Below are positions 42,930-51,627 of a stretch of 64,000 nucleotides of DNA, piece by piece. Each line of letters opens with the position of its first letter. Positions within the stretch are counted from its first letter, which is position 1. Where the stretch lies: contig CAVESF010000004.1 in assembly GCA_963618495.1 (NCBI GenBank), forward strand, positions 36,681 through 100,680, written 5' to 3'. The notes under the pieces are model-generated. The model did not search any database. It was not told the origin of the DNA and worked only from the letters and a program-made list of their open reading frames with translations. The translations under genes and the position numbers were made by a program. Source of the stretch: Apopatosoma sp963618495. Its GTDB lineage: Bacteria; Bacillota; Clostridia; Oscillospirales; CAG-272.

Positions 42930-43150
42930 GTATTTTATTAAAGTTTTCGTCCGCTTTTTTTGTGGGGGGGAAGGAGGTGCCATCAAAAGCGCGGAGTATG
43001 AACGCTCTCTTTGATGACTTTTGGTACTTTTTGTCACGGAAAAGTATGATAAGAGGAAAAGTTGCATTATGCATTTTGCGGGTTATCGTTGTGATTAAAC
43101 AATGTGAAGCGTTGCTCGCATCGCCGAGACAGGTTAAGCCGACCTCCACC
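42930..43150. repeat. Mosaic intergenic repeat block 10
   Basis: It carries ATTAAAGTTTTCGTCCGC, CTCTCTTTGATGACTTTTGG followed by TACTTTTTGTCACGGAAAAG (reverse of block 4), and CATCGCCGAGACAGGTTAAG. Confidence 0.65.
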
Positions 43151-43190
43151 GCACAAAATTACGCGAAAATAAAAAATTTTTCAAAAAAAC

Positions 43191-43219
43191 TTGATATGTT
43201 CATAATTCTGTGGTAAAAT
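43191..43219 (+). promoter_or_regulatory. Promoter of the RNase J leader
   Basis: TTGATA (43191-43196) and TAAAAT (43214-43219) are 17 bases apart, giving a transcript start near 43226 and a leader of about 400 bases. Confidence 0.8.
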
Positions 43220-43465
43220 CAAAATAAAGATGCGGTTTACCGTACCTCTTGATTGTAAGTAATTTGATTTTATATATATTTATCAATGTGAATTTCAGCG
43301 AGTCGGGGCAGAAGTTTGCATAGGCGCATTGTCGCCTGAAAAATATTTTAATCTTTTCCGTGTATGGCGTATCGGGGCAATGACTCGGAAAAGAGGGCGA
43401 AATATCCGCACATCGCGGCATATACCATATATTTTCGCCTACATATTGTAATCAGATTATTTTTT

Positions 43466-43489
43466 CCGTGCTGTCCGCATGGCTTTTTT
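43466..43489 (+). terminator. Terminator-like hairpin 1 in the RNase J leader
   Basis: CCGTGC-TGTCC-GCATGG (one G-U pair) followed by CTTTTTTC. Confidence 0.6.
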
Positions 43490-43541
43490 CGGTGCATATT
43501 TTTGCACCCGCCTTGGATAAAGCATGGAAAACCGTTTGTTT

Positions 43542-43582
43542 CCCGCTCACTTTGCTTTTCTTGCAAAGGAGAACGGGTTTTT
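43542..43582 (+). terminator. Terminator-like hairpin 2 in the RNase J leader
   Basis: CCCGCTC-A-CTTTGC and GCAAAGGAG-AA-CGGG form a 13-bp stem with small bulges, followed by TTTTTC. It lies 43 bases before the start codon and could act as an attenuator. Confidence 0.65.
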
Positions 43583-43624
43583 CGGCATATTCACTATTAT
43601 GAAAGTATGAAAGGAAGGATAAGA

Positions 43625-45802
43625 ATGCCATATAACAGAAATCGCGGCAAAGGTGCCGCAGGCGGCGACGCCATAGACAGAATCATAAATTCCGTTACAT
43701 CACACCGCGCAAAATCGCCGATATCGATAGATGCGCTTACTCCCGATATAAAGCTTCCCCCGAGAACGGAGGAAAGCACATTTTCTTCAGATTCCGTATC
43801 GGAGCCTGCAATAAACGCGGGCAAAAAGCCGCAGAAGAGAAAGAAACAGAAGCAGAAAACACAATCTGCCGAAAAGGTGCGAAGCGAGCCGAAAGCGGAG
43901 CAGGAGCCCACAGCGGCAGAAGCTGCCGGAAAGAAGAAAAAGCGGAATCCGAAGCAGAATCAAAATCAAAGTCAGAATCAGCCCAAAAACGAAGCGCCTG
44001 CGGCAGTTTCGGTGCCAAAGGCGCCCTCGAGAAGAAAGGCGGGAAAAAGCTCGCCCGACTTCATTACGGCGGCTATGGCACCTGCCGTTTCCACTCCCGT
44101 CAATCTCGGCGCGAGAAACACGGAGCGCAGAACCGCACCGAAAGGCAAGCTGAAAAAGCTCCGCATTATTCCGCTCGGCGGACTCGGCGAAATAGGCAAA
44201 AACATTACCGCGCTCGAATACAGCGACAATATTCTCATAGTGGATTGCGGTATCGGATTCCCCGATGACGATATGCTCGGCGTAGACCTCGTGGTGCCGG
44301 ATTTCACTTATCTTGTCAATAATAAAGAGAAAATAAGAGGCGTTGTCATAACGCACGGTCATGAGGACCATGTCGGCGCGGTTCCGTATCTGCTCCAGAA
44401 GATAAATGTGCCTGTTTATGCCACGCGTCTTACGCTCGGCATACTTGAACGCAAATTGCAGGAGCATTCGCTTGATTTTGTTCCGCAGCTCAACTGCGTC
44501 AATGCCGGAGAAAAGATAAATCTCGGCGTTTTCGAGGTGGAATTTATCCGCGTGAACCATTCCATCGCCGACGCTGTATGCCTTGCGATAAGAACGCCTG
44601 TCGGTATCGTCGTTCATTCGGGCGACTTCAAGATAGATACTACGCCGATAGACGGCGAAATGACCGACCTCACAAGACTTGGCGAGATAGGTCGCGAGGG
44701 CGTTACGCTTCTCATGTGTGAATCGACGAATGTCGAACGTCCCGGATTCACTCCCTCGGAAAAGAAAGTCGGGCATTCGCTCGTACGCTTCTTTGAGGAA
44801 TACAAGGATAAAAGAATCGTCATCTCCACTTTTTCCTCAAATGTTCACCGTGTTCAGCAGATAATAGATATCGCGGCGCGCTACGGCAGAAAAGTTGCGA
44901 TAACGGGCAGAAGCATGCTTTATGTTATCGGCGCGGCTATCAAGCTCGGCTATATGAATGTGCCTGCCGGAGTGCTTGTCGATATTTCGACGATAAAGAA
45001 TTATCCGCCGGAGAAAATGACCGTGGTTTCCACGGGAAGTCAGGGCGAGCCTATGTCGGCGCTTTATCGCATGGCTTATAATATGCATGATAAAGTGGAT
45101 CTCGGTCCGCATGATGTTGTCATCATCAGCGCGTCGGCTATCCCGGGCAACGAAAAGCTTGTCGGCAATATCATAAATGAACTCTATCGCAAGGGTGTGC
45201 GCGTGCTTTCCGATTCCGTTGCAGAGGTGCATGTTTCGGGTCACGCCTGCCAGGAGGAAATAAAGATAATGCACGCGCTGACAAAGCCGAAATATTTCAT
45301 GCCGATACACGGAGAGGCGCGTCATCTCTATCTGCATAAGGAGCTTGCCGAATATATGGGCATGACGGCGGATCACATTTTCGTTTCCGAGATAGGCAAG
45401 GTGCTTGAAATAGGCACAGACGGCGCGAAATTCAACGGTACGGTACCCGCGGGTATTGTTATGATAGACGGTTCGGGCGTCGGCGATGTGGGAAATATCG
45501 TGCTTCGCGACAGACGGCTTCTCTCGCAGGACGGCATCATAGTTGTCTGCATACCGATAGATATGGAAAATAATGACCTGGCGGCACGTCCTGAGGTTGT
45601 TTCCCGCGGGTTTGTCTATGTCAAGGAATCCGAGGAGCTGCTTGACCGCCTGAAGGAAATCGCCGAGGATGCCGTGCGCGAAAGTCTCGCGGCGCATCAT
45701 CGCGACTATAGCTCGATAAAAAACAAGGTCAAGGATGACCTCGGAAAATACATTTATTCGCAGACGAAGCGCAAGCCTATGGTTCTTCCGATAATCGTAT
45801 AA
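43625..45802 (+). CDS. rnj: Ribonuclease J with long basic N-terminal extension
   Basis: The 725-residue protein is a metallo-beta-lactamase/beta-CASP nuclease acting in mRNA decay and rRNA processing. The zinc motif HGHEDHVGAVPYLL is near residue 243, followed by the beta-CASP part (VSGHACQEE, MPIHGEARHL) and a C-terminal domain. Before the catalytic core (which starts LRIIPLGGLGEIGKN near residue 178) lies an extension of about 175 residues rich in Lys, Gln, Ala and Pro, probably disordered and RNA-binding. ATG 43625 follows GGAAGG by 6 bases; the open frame reaching back to 43364 crosses the leader and is not supported. Confidence 0.95.
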   Translation: MPYNRNRGKGAAGGDAIDRIINSVTSHRAKSPISIDALTPDIKLPPRTEESTFSSDSVSEPAINAGKKPQKRKKQKQKTQSAEKVRSEPKAEQEPTAAEAAGKKKKRNPKQNQNQSQNQPKNEAPAAVSVPKAPSRRKAGKSSPDFITAAMAPAVSTPVNLGARNTERRTAPKGKLKKLRIIPLGGLGEIGKNITALEYSDNILIVDCGIGFPDDDMLGVDLVVPDFTYLVNNKEKIRGVVITHGHEDHVGAVPYLLQKINVPVYATRLTLGILERKLQEHSLDFVPQLNCVNAGEKINLGVFEVEFIRVNHSIADAVCLAIRTPVGIVVHSGDFKIDTTPIDGEMTDLTRLGEIGREGVTLLMCESTNVERPGFTPSEKKVGHSLVRFFEEYKDKRIVISTFSSNVHRVQQIIDIAARYGRKVAITGRSMLYVIGAAIKLGYMNVPAGVLVDISTIKNYPPEKMTVVSTGSQGEPMSALYRMAYNMHDKVDLGPHDVVIISASAIPGNEKLVGNIINELYRKGVRVLSDSVAEVHVSGHACQEEIKIMHALTKPKYFMPIHGEARHLYLHKELAEYMGMTADHIFVSEIGKVLEIGTDGAKFNGTVPAGIVMIDGSGVGDVGNIVLRDRRLLSQDGIIVVCIPIDMENNDLAARPEVVSRGFVYVKESEELLDRLKEIAEDAVRESLAAHHRDYSSIKNKVKDDLGKYIYSQTKRKPMVLPIIV

Positions 45803-46230
45803 TAACGGGGATGCTAAAAAAGTGCAGACCGAAAAAGTGAAGAGAGTGTGTTACTTTTTTGAGGCAAAAGACATTCATGAAAGTTTAAATTTTTTAAAAA
45901 TATCGGTATAATGAAGGCAGGAAATCCGCGCGCGGATTTCCTGCGTTTTATTGTATTCACTTTTTCTCTCGCCGAAATCCGTCTCTGCCGTACAGATGTA
46001 CGGCGACGAAACGGATATTCGACGACTCTGCGCATTTTTATCTGTCCCCTACGAGGATGCTGAAAAAGAGCAGACCGAAAGCGGGTAATCGTTTAATCCG
46101 ACCTGTAAGATACATAAGATACTTACTCTTTGTCTTTTTGATTTCTTTTTATCTGAAATGAACATCTTCGCTTTCGCGTAATGACCTTTTTCGACAGACT
46201 GAGAAAGGAATTCGTTCGGATTCTTTTCTT
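45803..46230. other. Convergent gap after RNase J
   Basis: A hairpin GCAGGAAATCCGCG/CGCGGATTTCCTGC with GTTTTATT (45914-45952) resembles the cassette hairpins. Two related stretches, TGCTAAAAAAGTGCAGACCG (45831) and TGCTGAAAAAGAGCAGACCG (46060), form an imperfect direct repeat. A GTACAGATGTAC palindrome is present. No gene is supported. Confidence 0.55.
45914..45952 (+). terminator. Terminator of RNase J
   Basis: A 14-bp perfect stem (GCAGGAAATCCGCG and its complement) followed by GTTTTATTG. Confidence 0.8.
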
Positions 46231-46896
46231 TCACAAATTACCGTATTCTTTTATTTTCTCGGCAAGGTTTCCGGCGTTACAGGAAGCATTCAGAAAGCCC
46301 GAGCTTCCTATGACAAACATATCCGCGCCCGCTGCCTTGAGTCTGACGAGATTTTCGGCGCTGACATTTCCGTCCGTTTCGAGCGGCATCTCGGGATAGC
46401 CGGCCGAAATGAAAAGCTGTCTTGCGCGCGCCACTTTATCTATCATCGGTTCTATCAGCTTCTGTCCCGCAAATCCGGGATTTATCGTCATGAGAAGAAA
46501 CCCCGCGGCAAGCGGAATCACTTCTTCTATTGCCGCAAGCGGCGTTGCGGGATTTATCGCAACATACGGGAGCCCGCCTGCTTCACGGATTCTGTCCATG
46601 GCGCGGCAGAGATGAGCCGTACTTTCCGCATGAACGGAAACGATATCGCCCTCTCTTATCGGAAACCATTTTATTTTGTCCTCGGGCTTGTCTATCATCA
46701 GATGAATATCAAGCGGAAGCGGCGAAATCTCATGGAGATATCGGCAATAATCCGTGCCGAGAGTGAAATTCGGCACAAAAGAGCCGTCCATTATATCTAT
46801 ATGCAGACCGGCAACGTCGCTTTCTTCGAAAATTTTGCAGAATCTGTGCGTATCGTCGGGCTTGACGCACATCATTGATGGATAAAGATTGTTCAT
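46231..46896 (-). CDS. Ribulose-phosphate 3-epimerase family protein, possibly allulose-6-phosphate epimerase-like
   Basis: The 221-residue TIM-barrel protein has the epimerase metal and catalytic residues in LHIDIMDGSFVPNFTLG, DIHLMIDKPED and LETDGNVSAENL, with TINPGFAGQKLIEPMIDK near the phosphate site. Standard Rpe has a VDGGI loop; here DGN and the MCV start and FAGQ loop are closer to D-allulose-6-phosphate epimerase (AlsE). The sugar is therefore uncertain. Its ATG overlaps the ThrE-type exporter stop by 4 bases. Confidence 0.82.
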   Translation of the reverse strand: MNNLYPSMMCVKPDDTHRFCKIFEESDVAGLHIDIMDGSFVPNFTLGTDYCRYLHEISPLPLDIHLMIDKPEDKIKWFPIREGDIVSVHAESTAHLCRAMDRIREAGGLPYVAINPATPLAAIEEVIPLAAGFLLMTINPGFAGQKLIEPMIDKVARARQLFISAGYPEMPLETDGNVSAENLVRLKAAGADMFVIGSSGFLNASCNAGNLAEKIKEYGNL

Positions 46897-48185
46897 TGCT
46901 TCTTTTTTATTCTCCTTTTCTCTTTTATTGCCGACGCCGCACGGAAATACATTCCGACAAGCGTATCCATGAGGAATATGGCAAGCGCTATCGAGCCTGC
47001 GATAAGCATGGTCTGCGAAAGCGCGGCACTTGCCCCCGAATCACGCAGGATAAGCAGGTGCGCTGTTCTGTAAATCATAAATCCCGGCACGAGCGGCAAT
47101 ATGCCGCCGAGCAGAAACGAGGTAACCGGCGCTTTCAGGACTCTCGCGAGAATCTGCGCGATAAGGTCAACGGCAAGAATCGGTATGAAATTTGCCCAGA
47201 AAACGCCCGCAGTTGTATATAATTTAAATGCAACATATATTGCCCAGCAAATCATTGCATTTGCGGCACAGGGAACAATATGCTTTTTGGGAATGGCAAA
47301 TATAATGCCGAATCCCATCATGGATATGAATACGAAAATGCATTGCAGAAAATTCAGCTCACCGGCATCAAAATTGATACCGGAGGTGAAATCCAGCCTT
47401 GACCCGATGAAGATACCGGCACCTACGCCGATGGCTATGGAGGCGGCGGTAAGGCTTGCCTCTATGGCGCGGGAGGCGGCGGAAAGATAGTCGCCGCAGA
47501 GCATATCGCGTATAGCATTTGTTATCGCAACGCCCGGGACAAGCGGCATGATACAGCCGGAGATCACGGCGGAGGTCAGCAGTGCGCCGATGTGCGGAAG
47601 ATAGCTTTGAAAGATAAAAGCGATTGCTATCGCCGATATTGTGACGGTCAATGCGCAGAGCGTATCGGCGATGATATCCTTACCGATAAGAGAACGCAGA
47701 AAATAATTCACGAGAGCGAGGAAGAATCCACAGACAAGTCCTGCACCGAAATCGAGCATTCCCCCGCCGAATGCGACAGCCATGCCCGCGCAGGCAAACA
47801 TTGTGCCGATAATCTTCAGCCACATGGGATAGAGAACCTCTTTCGAGATGGAGGCAAGCCGCTTTTCAGCTTCGTCGAGGTCAATTTTCGCCGAGCAGAA
47901 ATCGCGCGAGATTTCGTTTGCCGCACAGACCCTGTTCATGTTTTTGCCGCCGTCGAGCGTTCTTTTCGTTATGGAAATGGAGCAGACCTTCGGCTCCGAA
48001 AGCGTGAGCATGACGCCCGTCGGCAAAACGAACGCGGAATAAACTGAAAAGCCTGCCGTGGCAAGGATTCTCGTCATCGTGTCCTCCACGCGGTGCGTTT
48101 CGGCGCCGCTGCGGAGCATCAGCTCTCCTATATCTACTGCAAAATCCGCCAGCCGGCGGTAATATTCGGTATCAATAGTGTCCAT
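46893..48185 (-). CDS. Threonine/serine exporter family protein (ThrE type)
   Basis: The 430-residue protein joins the two halves of the ThrE family: an N-terminal DUF1212 domain (about 8-250; RSGAETHRVEDTMTRILATA) with several helices and a C-terminal DUF3815-like membrane domain (about 275-415). Ten or so membrane helices are expected. Such proteins export threonine, serine or related small acids. It is the upstream gene of a pair with the epimerase, translationally coupled through a 4-base overlap. Confidence 0.88.
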   Translation of the reverse strand: MDTIDTEYYRRLADFAVDIGELMLRSGAETHRVEDTMTRILATAGFSVYSAFVLPTGVMLTLSEPKVCSISITKRTLDGGKNMNRVCAANEISRDFCSAKIDLDEAEKRLASISKEVLYPMWLKIIGTMFACAGMAVAFGGGMLDFGAGLVCGFFLALVNYFLRSLIGKDIIADTLCALTVTISAIAIAFIFQSYLPHIGALLTSAVISGCIMPLVPGVAITNAIRDMLCGDYLSAASRAIEASLTAASIAIGVGAGIFIGSRLDFTSGINFDAGELNFLQCIFVFISMMGFGIIFAIPKKHIVPCAANAMICWAIYVAFKLYTTAGVFWANFIPILAVDLIAQILARVLKAPVTSFLLGGILPLVPGFMIYRTAHLLILRDSGASAALSQTMLIAGSIALAIFLMDTLVGMYFRAASAIKEKRRIKKKQ

Positions 48186-48261
48186 AGTATCTCCGAATCT
48201 GTTTGTGTAAAAAATGCGGATTTTCTGCGGCAGAGAAGCGCCGCAATTTACCGTAAATATA

Positions 48262-48290
48262 ATTTTATCACAAAATATTCAAAATGTCCA
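48262..48290 (-). promoter_or_regulatory. Promoter of the ThrE-type exporter
   Basis: TGGACA (48290-48285) and TAAAAT (48267-48262) are 17 bases apart on the minus strand. Confidence 0.75.
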
Positions 48291-48350
48291 TACTATTTTT
48301 CGGAGATTTGGCGGATAATGCGGCTTTTTTTCGAAGCGCTTTTTCCGATA

Positions 48351-48379
48351 TTGTTAATAATATTAAAATATAATATAAA
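48351..48379 (+). promoter_or_regulatory. Candidate promoter of lon
   Basis: TTGTTA (48351-48356) and TATAAA (48374-48379) are 17 bases apart. Another possible -10 (TATAAT at 48419) exists. No CIRCE or CtsR box was recognised in the 48300-48517 gap. Confidence 0.5.
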
Positions 48380-48517
48380 AATTTCTCTTAACCTATGGAA
48401 AAAAAGGAAAAGGTATGATATAATTACACTGGGTTATAATAGAATCCCGAAAAATTACTTCCCGCACCCGAGAGGGACGGAAATTTATATAGCATATCCC
48501 GAAAGGTGGGATTTCCC

Positions 48518-50965
48518 ATGACAAAAACAACAGAAACAGTTAAAAAATATACCCTGCCGTGTATCGCGATGCGCGATACCGTCGCTTTCCCCGAAGTGCC
48601 GATAACGCTCGAGGTGGCGCGGCAGATAACAAAACGTGCATGCGACGCCGCAATGAAAGCGGACGGAAACATTTTCCTTGTATGCCAGAAAGACCCGACG
48701 ACGGATTCTCCCGAATCCGAGCGCGATTTTTATGCTACGGGCGTGGTGGCAAACATCCGTCAGCTAATCAAGGGTGCGCCGAACGGCTCTTTCAGCGTGA
48801 TAGCCGAGCCGAAAGCGCGCGCCGAGTTGCTTTCTTTCTCAAAGGATAAATACATCACCTGCGAAGTGCTGGAGAAGAAGATTTTTCTCGAGGACGGAGG
48901 CGGCGTGCGTGCCGAAGCGCTGATGCGCGATATCAAGGGACAGGTAAATGCCCTGATGAAACAGCTGCCGCGCTTTTCCCGTGAACTCTGGCTTATTGTC
49001 AGCTCGATAAAAAGCGCGAGTCTGCTCTGCGATTTTGTTTCGGCAAATCTAGTGGAAAATATCGAGGATAAGCAGGAGCTTCTTTCGGAATACGACCCCA
49101 TGCGCAGAATGGAGCTTCTCCTGCTCATACTGGAGCATGAGCGCGCCGTGCTTGCCGAGGAGGACGGAATCAACCGCAAGGTGAAAGAGCGCATAGACCG
49201 CTCGCAGAGAGAATATTTCCTGCGCGAACAGCTCAAAGTCATCCATGAAGAGCTGGGCGAGGGCGGCGACGATGACGAGGATATAGAGGGCTACTACAAA
49301 AAGCTTGACTCGGGAAGATATCCGAAAGAGGTTGCCGACAAGCTGAAAAAAGAGATACGCAAGCTGCAACGCACTCCCGTCGGCTCGGCTGACGGCGCGG
49401 TACTCCGCGGTCATATAGAGACCTGTCTTGAGATTCCTTTCGGCATAAAGACGCATGACCGCACGGATATCTCCGCCGTTCAGAAGATTCTCGATGCCGA
49501 CCATGACGGACTGGAAAAGGTCAAGGAGCACATAGTCGAATACCTTGCCGCGCTGAAGCTGAATCCCGAGCTGAAAAATCAGATAATCTGCCTTGTCGGT
49601 CCTCCCGGGACGGGCAAGACATCTATAGCTTCCTCAATAGCGCGCGCCATGAACAGGCGTTTCGTGCGCGTTTCGCTCGGCGGCATACGCGATGAATCCG
49701 ATATCCGCGGCCACAGAAAAACATATGTCGGATCTATGCCCGGCAGAATAATAACCGGGCTTATCAATGCGAAAAGCTCAAATCCGCTGATGCTCCTTGA
49801 TGAGATAGACAAGATGGCGAGCGACAGCCGCGGAGACCCCGCCTCGGCTATGCTCGAGGTGCTGGACGGCGAGCAGAATAAAAACTTCCGCGACCATTTT
49901 GTGGAGATGCCCGTCGATCTCTCGGATTGCCTTTTCATCGCGACGGCAAATTCGCTGGACGGCATACCGCTCCCGCTTATCGACAGAATGGAGATAATCG
50001 AGCTTCGCGCATATACGCGCGACGAAAAGCTCTCGATAGCAAAGCACCATCTCATTCCCAAACAGGCAAAGCGCCACGGGCTGAACGGCAGAAACTTCCG
50101 CATAGACGATGCTGCGCTCGGGCTGATGATAGACGAATATACCCGCGAGGCGGGCGTGCGTTCGCTGGAGCGCAGAATTGCCCGCTGCGCCCGCAAGGCG
50201 GCAAAGACGGTCTCCCTCGGAGAGGCGAAGAGCGTGCGCGTGACGGCGGCGAACCTTGCCGATTTCATAGGAAATCAGAAGATGCCGCGCGAGAAAATTC
50301 CGGATTATGACGAGGTAGGCGTTGTCAACGGCATGGCTTATACCGAGACGGGCGGAGATCTCCTCAAGGTCGAAGTACTCTCTTTCGACGGCTCAGGCAA
50401 GGTGGAAATCACGGGCTATCTCGGCGATGTGATGCGCGAATCCGTGCATACGGCAATAAGCTATATCCGCAGTCGCGCCGCGAGACTTGGTATAGATAAG
50501 GATTTCTATAAGAATAAAGATATACATATTCATTTCCCCGAGGGCGCGGTACCCAAGGACGGACCCTCCGCGGGTATCACGATAGCGACGGCTCTGGCAA
50601 GCGAGCTTACCGGCATTCCCGCGCGCCGCGATATCTCGATGACAGGCGAAATCACGCTTCACGGCAGAGTGCTTGCCATAGGCGGACTCCGCGAAAAGAC
50701 GATGGCGGCTTATCTCGCGGGCGTGCGCACGATACTTATACCCAAGGAAAACGAGACGGATATGGAAGAGATAGCTCAGGCGGTGCGCGATAATGTGATG
50801 ATTATCCCCGTTTCGAGTGCCGATGAGGTACTGCGCATCGCGCTCGCGGAAGACCCGTTTGACCGCGAGGAAAGCGAAGCTTCCTCCGCCGAAGCGGAGC
50901 GCAAAAAGGAGATTATCCCGATAAATACGGCGCACAATCCCGAGATGAGCTGTTCCGTTCGGTAA
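48518..50965 (+). CDS. lon: ATP-dependent protease La
   Basis: The 815-residue protease removes damaged or regulatory proteins. The N-terminal substrate domain spans about 1-200, a helical region follows, the Walker A motif GPPGTGKTS lies near 360 and Walker B as LMLLDEIDKM, and the C-terminal domain has the Ser-Lys dyad: Ser near 683 in DGPSAGI and Lys near 726 in LREKTMAAYLAG. ATG 48518 is preceded by AAAGGTGGG 7 bases upstream; a longer frame adds four residues. It starts a long cluster, and lon-engB is a conserved pair. Confidence 0.97.
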   Translation: MTKTTETVKKYTLPCIAMRDTVAFPEVPITLEVARQITKRACDAAMKADGNIFLVCQKDPTTDSPESERDFYATGVVANIRQLIKGAPNGSFSVIAEPKARAELLSFSKDKYITCEVLEKKIFLEDGGGVRAEALMRDIKGQVNALMKQLPRFSRELWLIVSSIKSASLLCDFVSANLVENIEDKQELLSEYDPMRRMELLLLILEHERAVLAEEDGINRKVKERIDRSQREYFLREQLKVIHEELGEGGDDDEDIEGYYKKLDSGRYPKEVADKLKKEIRKLQRTPVGSADGAVLRGHIETCLEIPFGIKTHDRTDISAVQKILDADHDGLEKVKEHIVEYLAALKLNPELKNQIICLVGPPGTGKTSIASSIARAMNRRFVRVSLGGIRDESDIRGHRKTYVGSMPGRIITGLINAKSSNPLMLLDEIDKMASDSRGDPASAMLEVLDGEQNKNFRDHFVEMPVDLSDCLFIATANSLDGIPLPLIDRMEIIELRAYTRDEKLSIAKHHLIPKQAKRHGLNGRNFRIDDAALGLMIDEYTREAGVRSLERRIARCARKAAKTVSLGEAKSVRVTAANLADFIGNQKMPREKIPDYDEVGVVNGMAYTETGGDLLKVEVLSFDGSGKVEITGYLGDVMRESVHTAISYIRSRAARLGIDKDFYKNKDIHIHFPEGAVPKDGPSAGITIATALASELTGIPARRDISMTGEITLHGRVLAIGGLREKTMAAYLAGVRTILIPKENETDMEEIAQAVRDNVMIIPVSSADEVLRIALAEDPFDREESEASSAEAERKKEIIPINTAHNPEMSCSVR

Positions 50966-51003
50966 GGCGGCTTTCACTAAAAAAAGACAAAAAGGAGCGC
51001 ACG

Positions 51004-51609
51004 ATGGCTATAAATACGCAGAATGTCTGCCTGAAAATGACGGCGGGCAGAAAGGACCAGTTCCCGCGGGACGCGCTCCCGCAGATAGCGCTTTCGGGGC
51101 GCTCCAATGTGGGTAAAAGCTCTCTTATAAATACCGTTCTCGGCAGAAAAAGCCTTGCACGCACAAGCGCGGAGCCCGGCAAGACGATAACGGTGAATTT
51201 CTATGAAATAGATAAGAAATTTTATATCGTTGACCTCCCGGGCTACGGCTATGCCCGCCGCAGCGCCGAGGAGCAGAAGAAATGGTCGGCACTGACAAAC
51301 GCCTATGTATCGGAGGAAAAGCCCGATATGATAGTCCAGCTCATAGACCTGAAGGTAGGTCCCACCAAGGACGACTACATGATGCTCGACTGGCTTGCGA
51401 CAAGCGGCATACCTTATATCATCGTGGCGACAAAGGCGGATAAGCCGAATAAGACGGACAAGGCGGCAAATCTCGCCGCGCTCTCTTCTCATCCCTATCT
51501 TGCTCCACCATATGCGCCCGAGAAGATAGCGGTCATTCCTTTTTCCTCACATACGGGAGAGGGGAAGAACGAGCTGCTTTCCGTTTTCGAGAGCGTAATC
51601 AAAAAATAA
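51004..51609 (+). CDS. engB: Ribosome biogenesis GTP-binding protein EngB (YsxC)
   Basis: The 201-residue GTPase helps assemble the large ribosomal subunit. G-motifs are in order: GRSNVGKSSLIN (G1), the threonine region TSAEPGKTITVN (G2), DLPGYGYAR (G3), TKADKPNK (G4) and the closing IPFSSHTGEG region (G5). It follows lon by 38 bases with an AAAAGGAG site. Confidence 0.96.
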   Translation: MAINTQNVCLKMTAGRKDQFPRDALPQIALSGRSNVGKSSLINTVLGRKSLARTSAEPGKTITVNFYEIDKKFYIVDLPGYGYARRSAEEQKKWSALTNAYVSEEKPDMIVQLIDLKVGPTKDDYMMLDWLATSGIPYIIVATKADKPNKTDKAANLAALSSHPYLAPPYAPEKIAVIPFSSHTGEGKNELLSVFESVIKK

Positions 51610-51627
51610 TTTGTCAGAGGATGAATA

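Larger units (their letters stand above)
43226..43582 (+). ncRNA. Long structured leader or separate RNA upstream of RNase J
   Basis: This region is free of convincing genes and rich in pairings: CTTTTCCG (43354) with CGGAAAAG (43388), GGCGAAA with TTTTCGCC around a CCGC/GCGG hairpin (about 43397-43440), GGCG-CATTGT-CGCC near 43330, and GAGTC with GACTC. Two terminator-like hairpins follow, at 43466-43489 and 43542-43582. RNA ending at the first would be about 265 bases. No known class was recognised. Confidence 0.5.

Noticed and set aside
43364..43624. N-terminal extension of RNase J by 87 residues
   Set aside because: It translates the structured leader, lacks a ribosome site, and the ATG at 43625 has a good one.
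46049..46234. Minus-strand 61-residue frame
   Set aside because: Low complexity, no start signal, in a convergent gap with repeats.
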